Shown piece after piece: positions 27,010-35,498 of a stretch of DNA of 64,000 nt. Below the pieces are notes generated by a model. That model saw only the letters and a list, made by a program, of their open reading frames with translations, was not told the DNA's origin and searched no databases. Position 1 is the stretch's first letter, and the number at the start of each line of letters is the position of its first letter. Both the position numbers and the translations under genes were made by a program. This DNA comes from Mesorhizobium sp. WSM4313 (GTDB taxonomy: Bacteria; Pseudomonadota; Alphaproteobacteria; Rhizobiales; Rhizobiaceae), in assembly GCF_002294725.1 (NCBI RefSeq), contig NZ_NSFT01000010.1:124001-188000 (forward strand), written 5' to 3'.

Positions 27010-27990
27010 ATGAAGCAGAACTTCACAGTCAGGCACGGCGCGCTCGACGGCGTCGAAGCATTCCTGAGCGTCGCAAGGCATCGCAATTTCCGCAAGGCAG
27101 CGGCCGAGCTTGCCGTCACGCCGTCAGCGATCAGCCAGGCGATACGAACGCTCGAGGCGCGCATCGGTGCCGCGCTGTTCATCCGCACGACGCGCAGCGT
27201 CGGCCTTACCGAAGCCGGCGAGCGCTTCTTCGCCCGCGCACGGCCCGCCTTCGAGGAACTGATCGCGGCGAGCGAGATCGCGCGCGGGATGGGCCAGCGG
27301 CCGGCGGGGCTCTTGCGCCTCTCGGTACCGCCGGCCGTGGTGCCGATGCTGCTGGAGCCGATGGTCGCCTCCTTCTGCCAGACCTATCCCGAGATCGAGC
27401 TGGAGATCGTCGCCAGCGGCGAGCTCGCCGATCTCGCCGCCGAGGGATTCGACGCCGGCATCCGGATGGGCGACTTGATCGCGCCCGACATGGTCGCGGT
27501 CCGTCTGACGCCCTCCTTTCCGATGGCGGTCGTCGGCAGTCCGGACTACTTGCGCCAACGCGCGGCGCCCGAGCGCATCGAGGACCTGCGCGACCACGCC
27601 TGCCTGCGCCTGCGCCGCTCGAATGGTTCGGTCGCGCCCTGGTCTTTTGTCGACGGCAACAAGGCCGTCGAGGCAATCGTGTCGGGACCGCTCATCGCGC
27701 ACGACTATCCGTCGCTGCTCGGCGCGGCGATCCAGGGTGTCGGGCTGGCACAGGTGCCGGGCCCGATCGCCGAAGCGCCGATCGCCGACGGGCGACTGCA
27801 GGCGCTGCTCGGCCGCTTCGCGGTAACCACGCCGGGCGTTTTCCTGTATTATCCGGAAAGGCACCAAGTGCTGCCCAAGCTGCGCGCTTTCATCGACCAC
27901 ATCAGGCAGCCGGGCGGCGCTGACGTCCCCCGAAGCGCTCGGGCAGGCGGCGGCAAAGCTGACGCTTCGAAGGCCCGTGAAGGCGGTTGA
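27010..27990 (+). CDS. LysR-family transcriptional regulator
   Basis: 326-residue LysR protein. Its winged helix has LDGVEAFLSVARHRNFRKAA and PSAISQAIRTLEARIG; the ligand domain begins near residue 95. A Gly/Ala/Lys-rich tail of about 25 residues is longer than usual. It is divergent from the methyltransferase/membrane-protein operon, its probable target. Confidence 0.9.
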   Translation: MKQNFTVRHGALDGVEAFLSVARHRNFRKAAAELAVTPSAISQAIRTLEARIGAALFIRTTRSVGLTEAGERFFARARPAFEELIAASEIARGMGQRPAGLLRLSVPPAVVPMLLEPMVASFCQTYPEIELEIVASGELADLAAEGFDAGIRMGDLIAPDMVAVRLTPSFPMAVVGSPDYLRQRAAPERIEDLRDHACLRLRRSNGSVAPWSFVDGNKAVEAIVSGPLIAHDYPSLLGAAIQGVGLAQVPGPIAEAPIADGRLQALLGRFAVTTPGVFLYYPERHQVLPKLRAFIDHIRQPGGADVPRSARAGGGKADASKAREGG

Positions 27991-28128
27991 GCCAGGCAAT
28001 AAGCCGCTCGACCGAACAGAGCGGCTTCGGCGATGCCGGCCGCATGCGCCGCGCCTTCATGAGGAGCTTCGGCCAACCACCGCAAGCGATCCGGCGTGCG
28101 GGGGCGCGAAGGTAACGCTTCTAAACCC

Positions 28129-28464
28129 TTATCCCTTGTGCCACGCAAGCATTCTGCGGATCTCCTCGCGTTTTTCTTGCGACAGACCCGAGAGTAAGTC
28201 CTCGTCCAGATATCCTTGCCGGATGAGAGTTGCGAAAACGACGGTCAGTTGCGAATAGCGATAGTCGAACGTCCGATCCAAATCGCGACGTTGCTCCTTC
28301 AGATAGTCCTCGACCTCCCACATCTCGGAGGGTGTGGTCGCGGCGTTCGCCCGTCTTTTGAATTCGGTCATGATGCTGGCCAGTGCCCTCTCAAGGGCCT
28401 TGTCATATGCGGCGCGGGCAACTTTCTTTTCAGAGGGCGACCAACTAAGCTCATTCAAGGTCAT
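28129..28464 (-). CDS. fluorescence recovery protein (FRP)-like protein
   Basis: 111-residue helical protein. ATG 28464 gives the start MTLNELSWSPSEKKVARAAY. The pattern W8-x-x-SE-x-x-VAR-x-A-x-D-x-A, then MWEVEDYLKEQRR, FDYRYSQL, VFATLI and GYLDEDLLSGL matches cyanobacterial FRP across its length as I remember it. The FRP functional residues I recall (Trp50, Asp54, Arg60) fall at W49, D53 and R59; the His53 position is Glu52. FRP accelerates recovery of orange carotenoid protein; no carotenoid-protein gene is visible, so a different partner is likely here. It lies downstream of, and in line with, no obvious operon partner. Confidence 0.7.
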   Translation of the reverse strand: MTLNELSWSPSEKKVARAAYDKALERALASIMTEFKRRANAATTPSEMWEVEDYLKEQRRDLDRTFDYRYSQLTVVFATLIRQGYLDEDLLSGLSQEKREEIRRMLAWHKG

Positions 28465-28575
28465 AGGACATCTTCCACGAAGGAGTCGGGCGGTGGATAT
28501 TATCCTAACCGGGTCGCCTTTGTGACCTGTTTTCCGCTTCGCCGCACCTTGGCGGAACACCGCGCATGGCGGCCA

Positions 28576-29412
28576 TCATTCTGCGGCGCGAGATGCGATC
28601 AGTGATCGAATACGTTCCGCATCCGACTGCGTGACGGGATTGTAGACGATCATGCCGAGTTCCGGGCGGCCGTCGACCGCGAAGACCGAGAACTCCAGCT
28701 CGATCAGTCCGATCTCGGGATGCCGCAGACGCTTCACGCCCTCGCCATGCGCCGCAACGACGTCATTGTCGCGCCACAGTGCCGCGAACTCGGGGCTGAT
28801 CCTGGAAAGCTCCTCGACCAGTTCCGTGACCTCCGCGCCGGCGCCGGCGCGGACGGCGTCGGCTCTGAAGGATCCGACCACGAAACGCGCGACGCTCTGC
28901 CAGTCGTCCTGCGCGTCACGCACGCGCGAATTGCCGAACATCAGGCGCAGGATGTTGCGCTGCCCGCGCGGCAGCTTGGAATAGTCCGTCAGCATCGCGG
29001 CCGCCGCACGGTTCCAGGCAACCACATCCCAGGTCGCGGTCTTGATGATCGCCGGGCTGGGGTCCAAAGCGTCGAGGACACGCTGGAGTCGCGGCGTCAC
29101 GCTGTCCACGTTTTTATAGCGAACTTCCGGAGGCCGCCCGAGACCCAGCATGAACAAATGCTCACGTTCGGGCTCGGTCAGCATCAGCCCGGTGGCGATG
29201 CGGTTGAGCACGTCGGCAGACGGCGCGCCGCCCCGCCCCTGCTCCAGCCAGGTGTACCAGGTCGGGCTGATATTGGCGCGCTGCGCCACCTCCTCGCGGC
29301 GCAAACCTTGTGTGCGCCGGCGCCCCGTGGCGAAGCCGAAGGCGGCGGGATCGAGGCGCATGCGGCGATCTCGCAAGAAAGTGCCAAGCTTGTTGGTCGT
29401 TTCGAGCGCCAT
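28576..29412 (-). CDS. XRE-family regulator with MmyB-like ligand domain
   Basis: 278-residue regulator. N-terminal helix-turn-helix: RRTQGLRREEVAQRANISP then WYTWLEQGRG. The C-terminal domain (about residues 100-270) has PAIIKTATWDVVAWNRAAAA, the signature of the MmyB-like ligand-binding domain. ATG 29412 has AGGA upstream; an ATG at 29430 lacks one. It is divergent from the epimerase at 29512, with an inverted repeat between them. Confidence 0.87.
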   Translation of the reverse strand: MALETTNKLGTFLRDRRMRLDPAAFGFATGRRRTQGLRREEVAQRANISPTWYTWLEQGRGGAPSADVLNRIATGLMLTEPEREHLFMLGLGRPPEVRYKNVDSVTPRLQRVLDALDPSPAIIKTATWDVVAWNRAAAAMLTDYSKLPRGQRNILRLMFGNSRVRDAQDDWQSVARFVVGSFRADAVRAGAGAEVTELVEELSRISPEFAALWRDNDVVAAHGEGVKRLRHPEIGLIELEFSVFAVDGRPELGMIVYNPVTQSDAERIRSLIASRAAE

Positions 29413-29430
29413 CGGGATCCTGTTGGCCAT

Positions 29431-29471
29431 TATACCATGATAAAATCACTACTTTAACAGAATGGTGTATA
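29431..29471. promoter_or_regulatory. inverted repeat between XRE regulator and epimerase
   Basis: TATACCAT (29431-29438) and ATGGTGTATA (29462-29471) form an inverted repeat across the divergent promoter region. It is a candidate operator for the adjacent regulator. Confidence 0.45.
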
Positions 29472-29511
29472 GCGCAAATAAGGCCTCCGAACAACCACAG
29501 GAGACCTTCCC

Positions 29512-30414
29512 ATGCGTGTATTCCTTACCGGCGCGACCGGCTTCATCGGTTCCAGGATCGTGCCCGAACTTCTTGCCGCCGGCCATAAGGTGCTTGGCCT
29601 GACCCGCTCCGATGCAGGCGCGCGGTCGCTTGTTGCCGCCGGCGCCGAGCCGCATCGCGGCGACCTCGAAGACCTCGACAGCCTGCGCGACGGCGCGGCG
29701 AAATCGGATGCGGTGATCCACACCGCCTTCGACCACAATTTCTCGAATTTCGCGGCGAATTGCGAGAAGGACAAGCGCGCCATCGAAGCGCTGGGCGGCG
29801 CGCTGGCCGGCTCGGACCGGTTGCTGATCATCACGTCCGGTGTGGGCATGGGTTCCACCGAGCACGGACAGCCGGCGAGAGAAGACGTGTTCAACACCGA
29901 CCATCCCAATCCGCGTATCCTGTCGGAGCTCACCGGCGCGGCGATGGCCGAGAAGGGCGTCAAGGTGTCGGTGGTGCGGTTGCCGCAGGTGCATGACACG
30001 GTGAAGCAGGGCCTGATCACACCGCTGATCGCGCAGACGCGCGCCAAGGGCGTGTCCGCCTATCTTGGCGAAGGCCGCAACCGGTGGTCGGCGGCGCATG
30101 TGCTGGACGTCGCGAAGCTATACCGTCTGGCGCTGGATAAGCAGGAAGCCGGCGTTCGCTACAACGCCGTCGCCGAGGAAGGCATCCCGGTGCGCGAGAT
30201 CGCGGAAGTGATCGGTGCCGGTCTCAACGTGCCGGTGGTCTCGCTGTCGCAGGAAGAGGCTGCCGACCATTTCGGATGGCTTGCCATGTTCGCCGGCCTC
30301 GACATGCAAGCGTCGAGCGAATGGACGCGCGCGCATCTCGGCTGGCAGCCGACCGGACCCGGCCTCATCGCCGATCTCGAGCGAATGGATTACAAGCAGG
30401 CGGCCGCAGCCTAG
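29512..30414 (+). CDS. NAD(P)-dependent epimerase/dehydratase-like SDR
   Basis: 300-residue extended SDR with N-terminal TGATGFIGSRIVPELLAAGH and later NRWSAAHVLDVAKLYRLAL, typical of the YwnB/NmrA-like atypical epimerase group. The standard YxxxK is not evident (the region reads SELTGAAM). ATG 29512 has AGGAGA upstream. Probable target of the divergent XRE regulator. Confidence 0.85.
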   Translation: MRVFLTGATGFIGSRIVPELLAAGHKVLGLTRSDAGARSLVAAGAEPHRGDLEDLDSLRDGAAKSDAVIHTAFDHNFSNFAANCEKDKRAIEALGGALAGSDRLLIITSGVGMGSTEHGQPAREDVFNTDHPNPRILSELTGAAMAEKGVKVSVVRLPQVHDTVKQGLITPLIAQTRAKGVSAYLGEGRNRWSAAHVLDVAKLYRLALDKQEAGVRYNAVAEEGIPVREIAEVIGAGLNVPVVSLSQEEAADHFGWLAMFAGLDMQASSEWTRAHLGWQPTGPGLIADLERMDYKQAAAA

Positions 30415-30460
30415 ACTGGTCCTCCGGCGGGTCAGCGACCCGGCTGAACCGCCGTTCGCT

Positions 30461-31168
30461 CTAAGCTCGAAGCAGATCCGCCAGGCTGTCGGACTTCTCC
30501 ACCTTGTCGGTAAGGTCGAGTCCGGACAGCAGGTCGACCAGATGGCTGTTCATCAAGGCCGCGGCGTCGGCACTGTCGCCGGCCTCGATCGCGTCGACCA
30601 GCGCGTGATGGGCGTGCTTCTCGCAGGTGGCGTCGCGGCGCTTCCAGTAGAGCGCGATGATCAGCGAGGAGTGCGAGACGAGGTCGCGCACGAAGTTGGT
30701 GAATACCGAATGCGCGGCGATCTCGGCGATGCCGACGTGGAAGCGCGCCGACAGCATGATGGCGTCGCTGTCGCGGCCGGCATGCAGCGCGTCGTGCTCC
30801 TTCTCCAGGTGTGACCGCAATTGCACGATATCGGACGGCACCGCCGTCCTGGCGGCGAGCGCGGCCACCTTGGGTTCGATCAGCGCCCTCGCCTCGAACA
30901 CCTCCCGGGCCTCGATCTTCGACGGCTGCGCGACAAAGGCGCCGCGATTTGGCTCCAGCCGTGCCAGCCGGTCATGGGCAAGGGCCTGCAGCGCGGACCG
31001 GACCACCGTGCGGCTCACCGAATAGATCGAGGCCAACTCGTCTTCCGGCAATTTGGTACCCGGCGCGAGACGATGGCTGACGATGGCGTCCCTCAGCCCA
31101 TAATAGATCGGCGACCAGCGCGCAGCCGGCCTGTCGTCTCGATCTTCTTCCTTGAGTACCGTCAACAT
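30461..31168 (-). CDS. GntR-family (FCD) transcriptional regulator
   Basis: 235-residue regulator. The winged helix reads LPEDELASIYSVSRTVVRSA and the FCD domain has FHVGIAEIAAHSVFTNFV with metal-ligand-type His residues. ATG 31168 is taken; upstream in-frame codons are not conserved-looking. It follows the ABC transporter/racemase operon on the same strand with a 141-bp gap and probably regulates it through the palindrome at 36806. Confidence 0.87.
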   Translation of the reverse strand: MLTVLKEEDRDDRPAARWSPIYYGLRDAIVSHRLAPGTKLPEDELASIYSVSRTVVRSALQALAHDRLARLEPNRGAFVAQPSKIEAREVFEARALIEPKVAALAARTAVPSDIVQLRSHLEKEHDALHAGRDSDAIMLSARFHVGIAEIAAHSVFTNFVRDLVSHSSLIIALYWKRRDATCEKHAHHALVDAIEAGDSADAAALMNSHLVDLLSGLDLTDKVEKSDSLADLLRA

Positions 31169-31309
31169 GCTTTCAATGCGCAGGCCCGAAATGGCCCGAT
31201 CTGCCCCCCAAATCGCCGGCAGCCCGTCCAATCTAGTATCGCTCGCGCGGCGGTCAATCCCACCTGCCCGGGCGCCGGCCGGCCGTCCGCCAGCATGAAG
31301 CCGCCTAGA

Positions 31310-32053
31310 CTAGACGACTTCGACTTCCGTGGGCGACAGCGGTGCGAACATGCCGGCGAACTGTTTGCCGCGCGGCGCGGCATAGCCGCCGATCTTCGAT
31401 GTCCTCAAGCCCACCTTGCACAGGCTCTCGGCCAGCGTGACGGCACAGACGACGCCATCGAGCACCGGAACGCCATGTTCTTCCGAAAGGCTTTTGGCAA
31501 GGTCGGCCATGCCGGCGCAGCCGAGCACGATGGCTTCGGCATGATCCTCGCTTATGGCGCGCGCGATCTCCTGCGATATCTTGTGCCTTGCATTCGAGCC
31601 CGGACGTTCGAGCTCAAGCACGGCGACTTCCGACGAGCGCACCTTGGCGCAGCGCGAGGCGAGACCGTATTTCGCCAGATTGTGCTCGATTGCGGGCACC
31701 GAGCGGGCAAGCGTGGTGACGACGCTGAACTTGCCGGCGATCAGGCTCGCCATATGGAACGCCGCCTCGCCGATGCCGATAACGGGGGCTCCGCTGGCAC
31801 AGCGCGCTGCGTCGAGCCCGGTGTCGTCGAAACAGGCAATCACATAGGCATCGGCCGCCGGCGCCTTGCTCATCTCGGCAATGATGCCCGGCACGGCGAA
31901 GACCTCGTCGAAGTAGCCCTCGATGCTTGGCGGACCGTCGGCCGGATTGACCGCCAGGATTTCGGTTCCCGCGGAGGCGACGCTTTGCGCCGCCTCGCCG
32001 ATCTTGACGGTCATCGAGGCGGTCGTGTTGGGGTTGATGACGAGTATGCGCAT
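31310..32053 (-). CDS. hydantoin/allantoin racemase family protein (Asp/Glu racemase superfamily)
   Basis: 247 residues. The opening RILVINPNTTASMT is the hydantoin-racemase signature; two cysteines sit in YVIACFDDTGL and IVLGCAGM. It would racemise 5-substituted hydantoins or allantoin. It starts 11 nt after livF-like, so it is the last gene of a transporter operon and suggests the importer carries a ureide or hydantoin rather than leucine. Confidence 0.85.
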   Translation of the reverse strand: MRILVINPNTTASMTVKIGEAAQSVASAGTEILAVNPADGPPSIEGYFDEVFAVPGIIAEMSKAPAADAYVIACFDDTGLDAARCASGAPVIGIGEAAFHMASLIAGKFSVVTTLARSVPAIEHNLAKYGLASRCAKVRSSEVAVLELERPGSNARHKISQEIARAISEDHAEAIVLGCAGMADLAKSLSEEHGVPVLDGVVCAVTLAESLCKVGLRTSKIGGYAAPRGKQFAGMFAPLSPTEVEVV

Positions 32054-32064
32054 TGAAATCAGCC

Positions 32065-32787
32065 TCAGATCTCGCCGCCGAGATAAAGACGCTTGACCCG
32101 GTCGTCGGTCAGCAATTCGGCGGAGTTGCCGCTCAGCGCGACGCTGCCGGTGGTGAGCGCATAAGCGCGCTGCGAGATACGCAGCGCCATGCGCGAATTC
32201 TGCTCAACCAGCAGCACGCTGACCTTCTCATCGCGGTTGATGGCGACGATCGAGCGGGCGATGTCCTGGACGAGTTTTGGCGCGACGCCGAGCGACGGCT
32301 CGTCAAGCAGCAGGAGCTTCGGCTTCGCCATCAGCGCGCGGCCGATGACCAGCATCTGCTGTTCGCCGCCGCTCATCGTGCCGGCGGCCTGCGAGAAGCG
32401 CTCCTTCAGCCGCGGAAAGCGCCCCAGAACCATCTCCATCGACGCGGCGATCTCGGATTTGCTGGTGCGGGTGAAAGCGCCCATCAGGAGGTTGTCCCTG
32501 ACCGACATGAAGGGGAAGACGCGGCGTCCTTCCGGCACCATGGCGATACCCATCTTGACGATTTCGTCGGGGGCGGCGGCGTCGATGCGCTTGCCGCCAT
32601 AATGGATCTCGCCTGACCTGATCTTGCGCAAGCCGGTGATGGCGCGAAGGATCGACGACTTGCCGGCGCCGTTGGCGCCGATCAGCGCGACGGTCTCGCC
32701 CTCGTTGACCTCGAGCGAGACGCCTTTCAGCGCATACACGTGATCGTAATAAAGCTCGACATTGGCGAAGTTCAGGATCTGGTTCAT
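32065..32787 (-). CDS. branched-chain-type ABC transporter ATP-binding protein (LivF-like)
   Basis: 240-residue ATPase: Walker A IGANGAGKSS, signature MSGGEQQML, Walker B KLLLLDEPSLGVAP. LivF length and the EGRRVFPFMSVRDNL segment match the family. Overlaps the LivG-like gene by 4 nt (ATGA). Confidence 0.92.
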   Translation of the reverse strand: MNQILNFANVELYYDHVYALKGVSLEVNEGETVALIGANGAGKSSILRAITGLRKIRSGEIHYGGKRIDAAAPDEIVKMGIAMVPEGRRVFPFMSVRDNLLMGAFTRTSKSEIAASMEMVLGRFPRLKERFSQAAGTMSGGEQQMLVIGRALMAKPKLLLLDEPSLGVAPKLVQDIARSIVAINRDEKVSVLLVEQNSRMALRISQRAYALTTGSVALSGNSAELLTDDRVKRLYLGGEI

Positions 32788-33563
32788 AGGCCGATCGCCT
32801 CGTCTTCGCTGCCCAGATAGGCTTCGATCACCTTCTCGTTGGCCTGGATTTCCGACGGCGTTCCTTCGGCGATCTTCTGCCCGAAATTGAGGACCACGAT
32901 GCGGTCCGAGATTTTCATCACGGCCGGCATATCGTGCTCGACGAGCAAGATGGTGAGGCCGAGATCGCGCAGGCGCCGCACCATCGCCACCATGCGCATC
33001 GTTTCGTCGTGGTTCATGCCGGCGAAGGGCTCGTCGAGCAGCAAGATCGAAGGATCGGTGGCAAGGCCGATGGCGATGCCCAGCGCCCGTAAATGGCCGT
33101 GCGGCAGGTTGCGGGCGGTCTCATTGGCAAGCGAGGAGAGGCCGAGCAGCGCCAGGATTTCGTCGGCGGAGGCGCCGAAGGCCACCTCGTCGGCCTTCGC
33201 CACGCCGGTGCCGAGGAAAAAGCCGAGAAGGCTTGCCTTCGAGCGCAGGTGATGCGCGATGACGACGTTGTCGCGCACGCTCATGTTCTTGAAGATGGTG
33301 GTCTCCTGAAAGGTGCGCACGACGCCCTTGCGGGCGGCGATATGCGGCGCCATGCCTGAGATGCGTTCGCCCTTCAGGCGCACCTCGCCCGTCGTGGGCT
33401 TGAGGAACGACGAGATCAGCTTGAACAAAGTCGACTTGCCGGCGCCGTTCGGGCCGATCACCGACAGGATTTCCTTCTCGCGCACCGAGAAGGAAATGTT
33501 GTTGACAGCGACCAGACCGCCGAAGCGCTTGGTGATGCCAGAGACTTCGAGCATTTCGGCCAT
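32784..33563 (-). CDS. branched-chain-type ABC transporter ATP-binding protein (LivG-like)
   Basis: 259-residue ATPase: Walker A IGPNGAGKST, Walker B SILLLDEPFAGM, and the LivG feature VRTFQETTIFKNMSVRDNV. The signature is degenerate (NLPHGHLRALGIA instead of LSYGxQR), which is unusual but occurs in HAAT ATPases. It starts 3 nt after the LivM-like gene. Confidence 0.9.
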   Translation of the reverse strand: MAEMLEVSGITKRFGGLVAVNNISFSVREKEILSVIGPNGAGKSTLFKLISSFLKPTTGEVRLKGERISGMAPHIAARKGVVRTFQETTIFKNMSVRDNVVIAHHLRSKASLLGFFLGTGVAKADEVAFGASADEILALLGLSSLANETARNLPHGHLRALGIAIGLATDPSILLLDEPFAGMNHDETMRMVAMVRRLRDLGLTILLVEHDMPAVMKISDRIVVLNFGQKIAEGTPSEIQANEKVIEAYLGSEDEAIGL

Positions 33564-33566
33564 GGC

Positions 33567-34547
33567 TCAAGCCTTCTTCCGGATCGAAGCCGCGAGGCTG
33601 AGCAGGCCGTTGGGCAGCACCAGCATCAGGACGATCATCAGGCCGGAATAGATGAGCAGTTGGAATTGGCCCGTCTGGAACAAGAGGTCCCAGCCGAAAT
33701 AGAGCACCAGCGTGCCAAGCATCGGCCCGAACACATAGCCGAGGCCGCCGAGGAAACAGTTCAGCATGAAGTTGACGGAATCGGTGACCGTGAAGCTCGA
33801 CGGATAGATCGATTGCGAGATGGCGGCGAAGATGGCGCCGGCCACGCCGCCGAAGAAGGACGACACGGCGTAGGCGATGATGCGCAGATAAGCGATGTTG
33901 ACGCCGATCGAGGAGGCCAGTTCCTCATTCTGCTGCAGCGACTGGCAAAGTTTGCCGATGCGCGAATTGACCAGCCGGTACATCACCCCGAAGCAGATCA
34001 CCATCAGCGTGACCGCCAGAAGATAGAAGGCAAGCCGCGAATTCTGCAGCGTGGCGAAATCCGGAATGATGGTCAGGCCGAAGACCGACAGCGCGCCGGG
34101 CAGCGGGATGCTGACGATGCCCTTGGCGCCGTTGGTGATCGGCAGCGCCAGCGCGAGCAGCCGCGCCACCTCGGTCAGCACCAGCGTGACCATGGCGAAA
34201 TAGACGCCACGCAGCCGCAGGATCGGCAGGCCGATCAGCACGCTCGCAGCGGCGCAAAAAAGTCCGGCCACCGGCAAGGTCAACCAGAACGACCAGCCAT
34301 AGTTCATCACCAGTATGGCCGAGATATAGCCGCCCATCAGCGCGTAGGCGCCCTGGCCGATGTTGATGCGGCCGATATAGAAGGTGAGCCAAACACCGGC
34401 GCTGGCGATGCTGAGCAACGCCACCGAGGTCAGCGTGTAATAGAGGTCGAAGTGGCCGCTTGCCGAGATCGCGGCCGGCACGGCGATGAAGACGATCGCC
34501 AGGAAGGCCGCGACCGATGCGATTTTGATATTGCGATTGCGGGTCAT
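33567..34547 (-). CDS. branched-chain-type ABC transporter permease (LivM-like)
   Basis: 326-residue inner-membrane permease with eight to ten hydrophobic segments. It has the LivM motifs GRINIGQGAYALMGGY and GVYFAMVTLVLTEVARLL, and a final GLLSLAASIRKKA. It forms the channel with the LivH-like protein. Confidence 0.9.
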   Translation of the reverse strand: MTRNRNIKIASVAAFLAIVFIAVPAAISASGHFDLYYTLTSVALLSIASAGVWLTFYIGRINIGQGAYALMGGYISAILVMNYGWSFWLTLPVAGLFCAAASVLIGLPILRLRGVYFAMVTLVLTEVARLLALALPITNGAKGIVSIPLPGALSVFGLTIIPDFATLQNSRLAFYLLAVTLMVICFGVMYRLVNSRIGKLCQSLQQNEELASSIGVNIAYLRIIAYAVSSFFGGVAGAIFAAISQSIYPSSFTVTDSVNFMLNCFLGGLGYVFGPMLGTLVLYFGWDLLFQTGQFQLLIYSGLMIVLMLVLPNGLLSLAASIRKKA

Positions 34548-34554
34548 TGCGCCA

Positions 34555-35421
34555 TCAACCCCACGGCTTGCCCATCAGCCCGTTGGGGCGGATCGACAGG
34601 AACACCATCAGGGCGGCGAAGATGACGAGATAGGTGATGTCGCCATATTCGCGCAGCACGGTGAGGCCGACCGACTCCATCATGCCTAGGATGAAGCCGC
34701 CAGCGATCGCGCCGCCGACGACGCCGGCGCCGCCGATCATCACCATCAGGAAGGCCTTGATCGAGATCGGCCCGCCAATGCCCGAATTGACGCCGGTGAT
34801 GGTGACCAGCAGCCCGCCGACGACGCCCGCGAGCATTGCGCCCATGGCAAAGCCGATCATCGAATAGCGATCGACGCGGACGCCCATCAGCTGGGCCGCG
34901 ACGCGATCCTGGGCAAGCGCGCGCATGGCCCGCCCAACCCGGCTGTACTGCATATAGAGCACGAAGGCGGCGATGAAGACGATCGCCAGCACGCCGACGA
35001 CCATACGATCGTAAGGCATGATGATGCCGGCATCGTTGAAGACGCCCTTGACTATCTTGGGAACGCCGCGCTGCTTTTCGCCGAACAGAAGCAGGATGAC
35101 GGCGTCGAAGAAAAAGGCCGTCGCGGCAGCGAGCAGCATGGTGCTCTCCTCGCGATGGCTGCGCCTGATGACGGTGCGGAAGAGGAATTTCTCCATCAGC
35201 GCGCCGATGATGGCGAGCGTGACGCCAGAGGCGAGCAGCGCGACCACGAAAGGCAGGCCGAGCTGGCCGTAGACAGTGTAGGTGATGAACCCGCCCAGCA
35301 CATACATCTGCCCGTGAGCGAAATTGAGCACGTTCATCAGGGCGAAGATCAGGGTCAAGCCCAGCGCGATCAGCGCGTATTGGGCACCGAGATACAATCC
35401 GTTGGCGATGACCTGTTCCAT
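34555..35421 (-). CDS. branched-chain-type ABC transporter permease (LivH-like)
   Basis: 288-residue permease with the LivH opening GLYLGAQYALIALGLTLIF and NVLNFAHGQMYVLGGF, then RVGRAMRALAQDRVAAQLMG as the ATPase-contact loop. It is separated from the binding-protein gene by a 77-bp gap holding a hairpin. Confidence 0.92.
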   Translation of the reverse strand: MEQVIANGLYLGAQYALIALGLTLIFALMNVLNFAHGQMYVLGGFITYTVYGQLGLPFVVALLASGVTLAIIGALMEKFLFRTVIRRSHREESTMLLAAATAFFFDAVILLLFGEKQRGVPKIVKGVFNDAGIIMPYDRMVVGVLAIVFIAAFVLYMQYSRVGRAMRALAQDRVAAQLMGVRVDRYSMIGFAMGAMLAGVVGGLLVTITGVNSGIGGPISIKAFLMVMIGGAGVVGGAIAGGFILGMMESVGLTVLREYGDITYLVIFAALMVFLSIRPNGLMGKPWG

Positions 35422-35437
35422 GGATACCTTCGATCTT

Positions 35438-35467
35438 CCGCGGGGTCCGGCCTATCGGACCCCGCGG
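35438..35467 (-). terminator. strong hairpin between binding protein and permease genes
   Basis: 12-bp CCGCGGGGTCCG/CGGACCCCGCGG perfect stem with a 6-nt loop and no U tract. In binding-protein operons this position usually holds an RNA-stability or attenuation element giving more binding protein than permease. Confidence 0.65.
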
Positions 35468-35498
35468 CAAGCTGGAGGAATGACGCTCGAAGGTGGCG

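Noticed and set aside
30821..32056. 411-codon plus-strand frame over the GntR and racemase genes
   Set aside because: Antisense shadow with no ribosome site; the genes beneath have clear domains.
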